Positions 31,238 through 37,760 of a DNA stretch of 45,255 nucleotides are shown piece by piece. The stretch comes from a virus. Where the stretch lies: the IMG/VR virus record IMGVR_UViG_3300022562_000962, positions 1-45,255 of that record. One strand, given 5' to 3'. The notes under the pieces were generated by a model. That model was not told where the DNA came from. It did not search any database and worked only from the letters and a program-made list of their open reading frames with translations. The number at the start of each line of letters is the position of its first letter. Within the stretch, counting starts at the first letter, position 1. The position numbers were made by a program, and so were the translations under genes.

Positions 31238-32710
31238 CTACCAAGTGATTCCCACGAAGTGGGAAAGCACCAGTTGCCGCTCACTGCGCGCCCCGCCCTC
31301 GCCGCTGAACGATCGAATGATCGTTGCCTCGACGGCTTCAGCCGCAGGCTGACCGGAAACAATGTCCTCTGCTGCTGAAAGCAGCAGCCGGGTGCTGACC
31401 CCACCATGGTGGGCACCCTTCCGACTTGCATCTCTCACGAGAGATGCAAAGGTCGCCAGCTTCTCAGCCGTAGGCTGATCGAGGCCGGTTCGGGTCACAA
31501 GCACCTTCGTCTCCTGAGCCTTGCTCAGGTAGTCAAACTCGATCCACTTGTGGATCCGGTCCCTGAACGCGGGGTCCAGCGGCTCCGTGTGGACGTATGC
31601 AGCCCCGAGGTTCATCGTCATGGCGATCTGAACCTTCGGGTTCAGGAGCACCGTCTTGCCGGTGATCGGGATCGTTACCGATCCCGCCGCCGTGAGCACA
31701 GGCAGCAGCGCCTGAGCCGCAGGGCCATTGGCCCTGTTCGCCTCGTCCAGCAGCAGGATCCGCTCTCCCGGCTCTGTAAGAGCCGTGTACAGGGTGGAAG
31801 GCTCCCAACGGAGCGTGTTTGCTTCCGTAGGAAGCATCATGCCGAACCAGTCCGATGGCTCCCTGACTGCTGCGCAGTCAAAGCGCACGACCTCGACGCC
31901 TTCCTCGTCACCGAGGAAGTACACCGCTTCGGTCTTGCCGGTCCCTGTGGGACCGACGAGGCAGACTGCCGTCGGGCGCTGGGTGCGCTGGTGGGTGAGC
32001 CTTGCCGCCTTCCAGTCCCTACGGGACTGAGCACTGACCACGATGTCGCCGAACCACCGCTTCGCGGTGCCCTTGCGACCACGCCGCTTCCCGCCACCTA
32101 GGGTGGCGGTGACGGTCACTTCCACGCTGTCCTCGTCGTCGTTCTCCGGACTGTCGTCCGGAGTCGGAGATGTGCTCACCGAAGGTGAGGGAGTGGGGGC
32201 AACCGGGCTTGGCGTCACCGAAGGTGACGGGGCAGCCGGGGTGCTGAAGGGGCTGGTCCCAGAGGGCACTACCGAAGGTAGCGACCACGGGGTGTTGGCA
32301 GCCTTCCGGACCGTGTGGATCACTACGTTGGGGCGCACCGGACTTGTCCGGCGTGTGCCAACCCACAGGAGATCGGCGTGTGTCCGCCAATCCTTGTGCA
32401 GTTTCAGCCCAAGGGGCTGAAGCAGCCGGTTGACGTTCGTCACGATCCCCGAGGGGATCGAGGCCGGAAGCGAGTTGGGCGTGGACAGCACATACACGGC
32501 GCTCGCCCACTCCCCAGCCGGAAGGCTGGGGTCCGGAACGAAGTCCGTCCGAAGGACGAGCTGACCGGCGGTCTTGCGGTCACGAATGCTGAGGGTACAC
32601 ACCGTAGGTGTGTTGGCCAGCACCGTGATGCTGCCCGGCAGACCCGAAGGTCTGCCCGACCCTAGGTTGTGCCGCAGAGCGGCAATGGATGGAGTGTTGC
32701 TGTAAGCCAA
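31238..32710 (-). CDS. MoxR/CobS-type AAA+ ATPase
   Basis: A 490-aa protein. The first ~150 residues form a domain of unknown type, followed by a Pro/Ser/Thr-rich acidic linker (about 150-200). The AAA+ module then has Walker A GPTGTGKT (253-260), Walker B ILLLDEANR (from about 318), a sensor-like AMTMNLG, and an arginine-finger region (PAFRDRIHKWIEFDYL), which is typical of MoxR/CobS proteins. It should power the VWA partner encoded 32 bp downstream. The start is uncertain: TTG 32710 is preferred because AAAGGGA lies 10 nt upstream, and TTG 32737 is an alternative that lacks a ribosome site. The preferred start codon lies in the loop and stem of hairpin 32702-32718. Confidence 0.85.
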   Translation of the reverse strand: MAYSNTPSIAALRHNLGSGRPSGLPGSITVLANTPTVCTLSIRDRKTAGQLVLRTDFVPDPSLPAGEWASAVYVLSTPNSLPASIPSGIVTNVNRLLQPLGLKLHKDWRTHADLLWVGTRRTSPVRPNVVIHTVRKAANTPWSLPSVVPSGTSPFSTPAAPSPSVTPSPVAPTPSPSVSTSPTPDDSPENDDEDSVEVTVTATLGGGKRRGRKGTAKRWFGDIVVSAQSRRDWKAARLTHQRTQRPTAVCLVGPTGTGKTEAVYFLGDEEGVEVVRFDCAAVREPSDWFGMMLPTEANTLRWEPSTLYTALTEPGERILLLDEANRANGPAAQALLPVLTAAGSVTIPITGKTVLLNPKVQIAMTMNLGAAYVHTEPLDPAFRDRIHKWIEFDYLSKAQETKVLVTRTGLDQPTAEKLATFASLVRDASRKGAHHGGVSTRLLLSAAEDIVSGQPAAEAVEATIIRSFSGEGGARSERQLVLSHFVGITW

Positions 32711-32782
32711 GGGCTTACCGTCCCTTTCTCCCGGCAAGGCCGGGACTGCTGTGCCGCCTCGTGGTCCGAAGCGACTGCCGCC

Positions 32783-32811
32783 ATCCTAGGACCCTTGCAA
32801 GGTGCTGTCAA
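32783..32811 (-). promoter_or_regulatory. Strong putative promoter of the MoxR/VWA operon
   Basis: On the minus strand a perfect TTGACA (32806-32811), a 17-bp spacer and TAGGAT (32783-32788). Transcription would start near 32776, giving a leader of about 65 nt that holds two hairpins (32729-32745 and 32702-32718). The best promoter match in the window, and separate from the early operon. Confidence 0.7.
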
Positions 32812-33308
32812 GGGCTATCCCGTAGGGATGGCAAGATTCGGCAAGGGTCGGTCCCTGCCGTGCGAACCTACCCTGCGGCAGCGCAGTCCGTGCACATGAC
32901 GCCGCCTGTAGGTGGGCGGGCAAGACCCGACCCCGCAGGGGTCGAGGGGCATGTCTGCACCTTGTGGCCGGAAGATAGGCCGGGTTGGTCCGAACGATAC
33001 CGCCGGACCGGGGGGTACTTCCCATTAGACTTACCCGGCACCCCCGCCAGTTTCCGAACTCGTGGCCGGGCGCTGTGAATGCTACCCCTCTGATAGCGGG
33101 ACCCCCCCTCAGCTTCCATGACGGGTCGGGTTCATTCTGTACTCGGGTTTAGACTCGGGTTCAATACTTGACACGGGTCTCTATACTTAGTTTCACACGC
33201 CCCGAGGGGCCGGGGGGACCCGAGAGGGGACCCACGGACCCGAGGACCCCCCGGGAGATCTATCTAATAACCCCCGGGTCGCCACCGAAACGCGAGAGGA
33301 CCACACCC
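32812..33308. other. Divergent intergenic region
   Basis: About 500 bp without a credible gene, between the leftward MoxR operon and the rightward late block. It continues the hairpin theme (ATCCC-GTA-GGGAT at 32817-32829, CGACCCC-GCA-GGGGTCG at 32928-32944, CTGCG-GCAG-CGCAG at 32873-32886, GCCCC-GA-GGGGC at 33199-33210) and holds a cluster of CGGGT repeats near 33122-33187. A control region for both transcription directions, and possibly an origin. Confidence 0.6.
33122..33191 (+). promoter_or_regulatory. CGGGT repeats, each followed by a -10-like box
   Basis: CGGGT occurs at 33122, 33127, 33144, 33156 and 33174. Three copies are followed 1-3 nt later by TAGACT (33150-33155), AATACT (33163-33168) and TATACT (33182-33187). 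A TTGACA sits at 33168-33173 but only 8 bp before TATACT, so it is not a standard promoter. The array may be an operator or a set of phage-specific promoters for the rightward genes. Confidence 0.4.
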
Positions 33309-33560
33309 ATGCCCTACCCCGTCGTCAACCCCACCGTCGCACCCGACGAGATGTCGGAGCTGGCCACCGCCCTGTTCGAGCACAAGGACGATCCCGATGC
33401 GTGGATCTTCACCGAGATCACCGACTGGAAGTCCGAGGCTGCGGTCGCCATCCGGCAGGAAGTCCGCGCCATCGACCCGGCGTGGTGGGTCCAGTTCCGG
33501 GGCTGGGTGCTGAACGGCGTCAACGGCACGCTCATGCATCTGGTCCCCGCCGAAGGCTAG
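33309..33560 (+). CDS. Hypothetical protein (83 aa)
   Basis: An 83-aa protein, MPYPVVNPTVAPDEMSELATALFEHKDDPDAWIFTEITDWKSEAA..., acidic and Trp-rich. The ATG at 33309 is chosen over the upstream GTG/TTG-type starts because GAGAGGA lies 9 nt before it. It is the first gene of the rightward block and is followed by strong hairpins, so it may be transcribed on its own. No family recognised. Confidence 0.7.
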   Translation: MPYPVVNPTVAPDEMSELATALFEHKDDPDAWIFTEITDWKSEAAVAIRQEVRAIDPAWWVQFRGWVLNGVNGTLMHLVPAEG

Positions 33561-33599
33561 GACCTATACTCAGTCCGTCCCCCTTTCGGTGGCGGACGT

Positions 33600-33634
33600 G
33601 GAGGCCCCCGCTTCTCCCCCCGGCGGGGGCCTCC
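33600..33634 (+). terminator. Strong 12-bp hairpin after the 83-aa gene
   Basis: GGAGGCCCCCGC (33600-33611) pairs with GCGGGGGCCTCC (33623-33634) around an 11-nt C-rich loop. No T-run follows. Likely terminator or roadblock. Confidence 0.6.
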
Positions 33635-33641
33635 AATACCT

Positions 33642-33681
33642 CAGCTTCCCGGTGGTGTGATCGATCATCGCCGGGAAGCTG
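33642..33681. terminator. 11-bp hairpin between the 83-aa gene and terminase
   Basis: CAGCTTCCCGG (33642-33652) pairs with CCGGGAAGCTG (33671-33681). The 18-nt loop contains the palindrome TGATCGATCA. Together with its neighbours it could be a packaging (pac) or control region. Confidence 0.5.
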
Positions 33682-33682
33682 C

Positions 33683-33741
33683 AACCCCCCGGTGGGTTTG
33701 CGTGCTGTCATGCGTGCGTGAATGGGCACCACCGGGGGGTT
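33683..33741. terminator. 13-bp hairpin upstream of the small terminase
   Basis: AACCCCCCGGTGG (33683-33695) pairs with CCACCGGGGGGTT (33729-33741), loop 33 nt. In the rightward transcript it ends in TTTACG. A third strong inverted repeat in 140 bp next to the terminase genes. Confidence 0.5.
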
Positions 33742-33826
33742 TACGCTGTCTGAGGGGTCCGGACCCTCCTCGCCGTTGGCAGGGAGGGGGGCGACCCGGG
33801 CCCCCATCGGTGCTACCCTGCCCCCG

Positions 33827-34288
33827 ATGGCAGCCACCAACCGGCCCTGCAGCATCTGCGCGGGCGAGCGCAAGACCGTCGTCAACACGCTCCTCGCCGC
33901 CGGACGCTCTCCCCACTTCATCGAGGGTGAGATGCGCAAGGTCGGATCCCCGACCAAGGCCGAGACCGTCAGGCGGCACCTCGCCCGCTGCCTCAACGGC
34001 CAGCGGCCCGGGACCGGGACCATCGTCCCCACCGGCGCGAAGGGGGACTTCGCCCAGATGGTTCGAGACGAGGCCGTTCGCCTGCTCGAAGCTGGTGAGC
34101 TGAAGGTCAAGACCAACGACGGGCTGTGGGCCCAAGGTCTGATCGACAAGCGGGCCGAGAAGAAGGCTGACCGCGATCTCCTGCTCAATCTCACCCGGCT
34201 CATGGTCGGGGCCGCACCACCTCCGGAGCTGATCGAGGGGGAATGGACGGAGGTCAATGAGGACACCCCCCTCCGGCTTCCCGGCTGA
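33827..34288 (+). CDS. Putative terminase small subunit
   Basis: A 153-aa protein directly upstream of the large terminase, overlapping it by 32 bp. The N-terminus has CSICAGE (CxxC) followed by a helix-turn-helix-like segment (VVNTLLAAGRSPHFIEGEMRKVGSPTKAETVRRHLARCL), and the rest is helical, ending in an acidic tail. Small terminases recognise pac sites and stimulate the large subunit; the assignment rests on position and the HTH-like region. The start is uncertain: an in-frame ATG at 33722 would add 35 low-complexity residues. The ATG at 33827 lies in a 7-bp hairpin (CCATCGG/CCGATGG). Confidence 0.65.
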   Translation: MAATNRPCSICAGERKTVVNTLLAAGRSPHFIEGEMRKVGSPTKAETVRRHLARCLNGQRPGTGTIVPTGAKGDFAQMVRDEAVRLLEAGELKVKTNDGLWAQGLIDKRAEKKADRDLLLNLTRLMVGAAPPPELIEGEWTEVNEDTPLRLPG

Positions 34289-35822
34289 CCTCGCCCGCAG
34301 CCGCTGGGACATCGAGTTCTTCGCGTCCCGCTTCCTCGGCGTGGAGGCCCACCCCGGCCAGATCCGCTTCTGGAAGGCCGCCCTCATGCGGCGGCCCAAC
34401 CTGTGGCAGGCGGCCTACCTGACCCTCGCCGTCAGCGCCGGGAACCGGGCAGGCAAGACCCTCTCGCTGGCGATCCTGATCCTGCACAACACCCTCTACA
34501 AGATGGGCCTGCCCCCGCCTGACCCCACCAACGAGAACTCGCTGCGGGCATGGCACAAGGTCAGCTACGACTGGTTCCATTTCGGGATCCAGCAGGAGAC
34601 AGCCGAACTCGTCTTCCACGAGCTGTCCCAGCTCCTCGCCGGGATCCATGAGGCTCAGAAGGGGCGGGGTTGCCCCTTGGTCGATGATCTGGGGCCCGAG
34701 GTCATCGACGTGACCCGCAAGGATCGGGGCGTGTACCCGTGGGTCGTGATCAACCCCGCGCTGGGCGGCGGTCAGATCCACTTCCGCACCACCGCCGAGA
34801 AGGCCATCGGCTCGCTGGGCAAGGACATGCACGGCATCAGCTTCGATGAGTGCGCCTTCGAGCCACAGTTGGAGTTCGTGGTCAACGAGGTCCTGCACCT
34901 CCGACGCCTCGGCACCGGCGGCCAGCTCTTCCTGATCAGCACTGCCACCGAGGGCCTGACCAGCTTCAGTGACCTGTGGTACGAAGGTGATCCCGACTCG
35001 CCGGATCGCATGCCGGGCCATTACTCCCTGCGAATCAGCACCCGCGAGAACATCGGCTTCGGTCTCGATCAGGACATGTTCGAGCGGATCGTGGCCTCCA
35101 TGCCCGAGTACCTGATCCCGCAGAACATCGACGGTGGCTTCATCGAGTCACGTTCCGCGTTCTTCGGGTCACAGGCCGTGGACCTTGCCTTCACCGATGA
35201 CTTCCCCGAGCAGACCCTCCCGCGTTCCGGTCACCGCTATGCACAGGGTGTGGATCCGGCGCTCACCTACGATTCGAGCTGGTCGGTGATCCTCGATATG
35301 ACCCATCCCACCAAGGTGCTGGGGGTCAAGATCGCCAAGCGGTCCGGGCGGCAGACGGCCAACAGCGTGGCCGGGCTCATTCACGAGGGCCACCGTGACT
35401 ACACCGCACGCGGAGCGCAGTGCACCACCGCCCTCGACTCGACCGGCTTCGGAGGTGCCGTCTTCAAGGATCTCCTTGCCGGGATCCATCCGTTCCGCGC
35501 CGTGGAGTTCGGCGGAACGCGGGGGAAGAAACTCAAGCTGCTTCTGGATCTCAAGGGAATGCTGGAGAAGGGCCAGCTCCGTTTCCCACGTTCCGGTCAC
35601 TGGCTGGGGCTTCGTCGGCAGCTCTTGGGATACCGTTTGGATGACCGCAAGCTGGAGACGGATGCGGTCATGGCACTGGCCGTTGCCTGTAATGTCGTGA
35701 AGCGAAACGCCGCCGGAGTGGCCCGCGATACGACGCTGGACTATTTCGGAACGGGTCCGCAGCGTGTATCCTCGCACCGACGCGAGATCCTGCTCGGGCG
35801 TGTTGGGATCGGAGGAGAATAG
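34257..35822 (+). CDS. Terminase large subunit
   Basis: A 521-aa protein with the layout of phage large terminases. The N-terminal ATPase has Walker A AGNRAGKT (61-68) and Walker B with D197/E198 (ISFDEC). The C-terminal RNase H-fold nuclease has Asp residues in VDPALTYDSSWSV, ALDSTGFGG and the late TDAVMALAVA. It pumps DNA into the prohead and cuts it. GGAGG precedes the ATG, which overlaps the small-subunit gene. The next gene, the portal, starts one base after its stop, which is the standard order. Confidence 0.93.
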   Translation: MRTPPSGFPADLARSRWDIEFFASRFLGVEAHPGQIRFWKAALMRRPNLWQAAYLTLAVSAGNRAGKTLSLAILILHNTLYKMGLPPPDPTNENSLRAWHKVSYDWFHFGIQQETAELVFHELSQLLAGIHEAQKGRGCPLVDDLGPEVIDVTRKDRGVYPWVVINPALGGGQIHFRTTAEKAIGSLGKDMHGISFDECAFEPQLEFVVNEVLHLRRLGTGGQLFLISTATEGLTSFSDLWYEGDPDSPDRMPGHYSLRISTRENIGFGLDQDMFERIVASMPEYLIPQNIDGGFIESRSAFFGSQAVDLAFTDDFPEQTLPRSGHRYAQGVDPALTYDSSWSVILDMTHPTKVLGVKIAKRSGRQTANSVAGLIHEGHRDYTARGAQCTTALDSTGFGGAVFKDLLAGIHPFRAVEFGGTRGKKLKLLLDLKGMLEKGQLRFPRSGHWLGLRRQLLGYRLDDRKLETDAVMALAVACNVVKRNAAGVARDTTLDYFGTGPQRVSSHRREILLGRVGIGGE

Positions 35823-37757
35823 GTGGCGCTCGCGCGACTCGACATCGACTCGGTGCTGAAGTACGCAGACGAGGAAGATGCGGATCTCCTGAAGGAGATT
35901 GGTGACCGCAAGGCGTCGGTCCAAACGGAGATGGACAACTTCGCCCTGCTCTGTGATCGGTTCGACAACCTCTACTTCCCGGCAGACGTGCTCGACCACG
36001 CTGGGGCCAGCCACTGGGCCAACCACCCATCGGCCACCACGCCCGGCAAGAGCCACATCAGCATCAACACCCCGCCGGTCTACGTTGACATCCCGGCCAG
36101 TCTGCAGTCGGTGCCGCCGGTCGAGAACATGGTGGCCCTTATCCCCGAGGACTCTGCCCGCCAGATCGCGGCCATGACCGAACGTCTCTACTTCGCGTGG
36201 AAGGACGAAGAGAGCTTTGAGCTGAAGGCCCATCAGGCATGTGTGGTGAAGGGCCTCTACGGGCGCACCGCTGCCAAGGTCTACTGGGACGACCAGCTCG
36301 GGCGACCGACCCTGCGCGTGGTGGATCAGCCCCGCAACCTGTACCTCGGTTGGGGGACCAGCGACTACACCCGTCTCGACTGGGCGCTCTACACCTACCG
36401 CCAGAGCGCAGAGGGTGTGTACGAGGACTGGGGCCTGAGGGTCGAGCGCACCGGCGAGGACGGCATGGCCGCCCCCATCGTGCTGCGCCCCAGCGTCGAG
36501 TCCGGCACCGTGCGCTGGCTGTACGACATCGGGCTGGAGGTTGAGGTCTTCGATTACTGGTATCGGCGTCCCAAGGGCGACGGCAGCCGCGACCGCTACG
36601 GGCGCATCCAGATGGAGACGTGGAACTGCATCTTCGTCGGGAATATCAAGGTCAAGGAAGAGCGCCACGCTGAGTACGACGGGATGATTCCCTACGTCCC
36701 GCTCTTCAACACCTACATTCCCGGTGTTCCTGATGGACGCCCCGAGCTGTACGACGTTGAGAGCCTGCTGCGTGAGAAGGATGAGCGCCTGACGCAGGGC
36801 TCCCAGCTCCTCAACAAGGCCACTGAGGGACAGCTCTTCCAGCTCGTCGGCCCGGAAGCCCCAGACGTGATCCCGGCCAATGCCATCCCCAAGCCCAACC
36901 GCATGGCGGCTCCCGGCCCCGGCAACCGGGTCGAGAAGATCGACCCGTGGATGCCCGAGTTCCAGCTTGAAGCCTTCCTGTCCCGGCTCGACCGCGAGAT
37001 CGCGGACGTGACCGGCCTCAACGACCTGCTGCGCGGGCTGGCTCCGGCCTCGGTGCTGTCCTCCTCGAAGGCCATCAACGCGCTGGTCGCCAACTACGAG
37101 GCGCGTATCCGCATCAAGCGCGATCTCTTCTATGTCTGGAGGCGCGAGGTCTGGGACATGGTGTCCAAGATATGGGCCTCGAAGACCCCGGCCCTGCGGG
37201 ACGTGCTGATCGGTGCCGCCCGCCTCGATGTCGAGGCTCCGTCGCTCACGCCGCGTGACGACATGGAGACGGCAGCCATGGCGTCCAACCTCGTCAACTC
37301 CAAGCTGTGGAGCTTGCAGCGTGGCATGGATCGGGTCGGCGTGGACGATCCGGAGTCTGAGCTGGACATCATTCGCCACGAGCGCACCGATGCCAGCATC
37401 TTCCCGGCAGACGTGCAGGTCATGGCCCAGCTCATGCTCCTCCTGCGTCAGCTCGGCTTCGCGCCGCCTGAGCAGGCCCAGATTCAGGCGGCCCAGCAGA
37501 ACCAGTCGCTGGCCAATCTGCGCGGGCTGATGGGCGGCAACCGGGCCACCACCGCCATGAATGGTCCGGGCGAGCAGCCGCTGCTGCCGCCCGAGGCCAT
37601 GCCCGCCAACACACCCGAGGGGCAGCAGGTGGCGGGCCCGCCCCCGCCACCGCCGCCCGCTCCGGGTGGCACGCTCACCTCGCAGACCCTGACGCAGGGC
37701 GGTGAGGCCAGCAACCGCATCCTGAGCAATACGCCAGTCACGCCAGAGGGTCAGTAA
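35823..37757 (+). CDS. Portal protein
   Basis: A 644-aa protein immediately after the large terminase, as usual for portals. It has the mixed fold pattern of portals: an early acidic helical part, beta segments around YWDDQLGRPTLRVVDQPRNLYLGWG, a long clip/stem part (PNRMAAPGPGNRVEKIDPW) and helices with ALVANYEARIRIKRDLFYVWRREVWDM. The C-terminus (from about 580) is low-complexity Pro/Gln-rich. It forms the ring through which DNA passes. GTG start with GGAGGAG just upstream (inside the terminase end). Confidence 0.87.
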   Translation: MALARLDIDSVLKYADEEDADLLKEIGDRKASVQTEMDNFALLCDRFDNLYFPADVLDHAGASHWANHPSATTPGKSHISINTPPVYVDIPASLQSVPPVENMVALIPEDSARQIAAMTERLYFAWKDEESFELKAHQACVVKGLYGRTAAKVYWDDQLGRPTLRVVDQPRNLYLGWGTSDYTRLDWALYTYRQSAEGVYEDWGLRVERTGEDGMAAPIVLRPSVESGTVRWLYDIGLEVEVFDYWYRRPKGDGSRDRYGRIQMETWNCIFVGNIKVKEERHAEYDGMIPYVPLFNTYIPGVPDGRPELYDVESLLREKDERLTQGSQLLNKATEGQLFQLVGPEAPDVIPANAIPKPNRMAAPGPGNRVEKIDPWMPEFQLEAFLSRLDREIADVTGLNDLLRGLAPASVLSSSKAINALVANYEARIRIKRDLFYVWRREVWDMVSKIWASKTPALRDVLIGAARLDVEAPSLTPRDDMETAAMASNLVNSKLWSLQRGMDRVGVDDPESELDIIRHERTDASIFPADVQVMAQLMLLLRQLGFAPPEQAQIQAAQQNQSLANLRGLMGGNRATTAMNGPGEQPLLPPEAMPANTPEGQQVAGPPPPPPPAPGGTLTSQTLTQGGEASNRILSNTPVTPEGQ

Positions 37758-37760
37758 GCC

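Larger units (their letters stand above)
28857..32745 (-). repeat. Dense array of about 70 different short perfect hairpins
   Basis: Perfect inverted repeats with 2-5 nt loops pack this operon. Examples with stem lengths: 28857-28875 (8 bp), 29236-29254 (8), 29388-29407 (8), 29552-29574 (10), 29956-29973 (8), 30291-30311 (9), 30534-30554 (9), 30771-30789 (8), 30889-30909 (9), 31047-31066 (9), 31221-31237 (7), 31369-31387 (8), 31426-31449 (11), 31667-31686 (8), 31900-31919 (8), 31940-31956 (7), 32091-32109 (8), 32144-32163 (8), 32403-32421 (8), 32443-32460 (8), 32512-32531 (8), 32637-32656 (8), 32702-32718 (7). By hand I count about 51 stems of 7 bp or more and about 14 of 6 bp. Loops are most often GAA, GTA, TTC, TAC, TGT or AAG. 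Stem sequences are all different, so it is not a mobile repeat family. Hairpins run through conserved motifs, the intergenic leader, a putative start codon and a stop codon. Function unknown. Confidence 0.9.

Noticed and set aside
28857-32745. CRISPR array or mobile palindromic element as explanation of the hairpin array
   Set aside because: There is no shared repeat sequence, no constant spacer length and the hairpins lie in frame within two intact genes.
33168-33187. TTGACA...TATACT as a normal promoter
   Set aside because: The two boxes are only 8 bp apart, far from the 16-18 bp needed.
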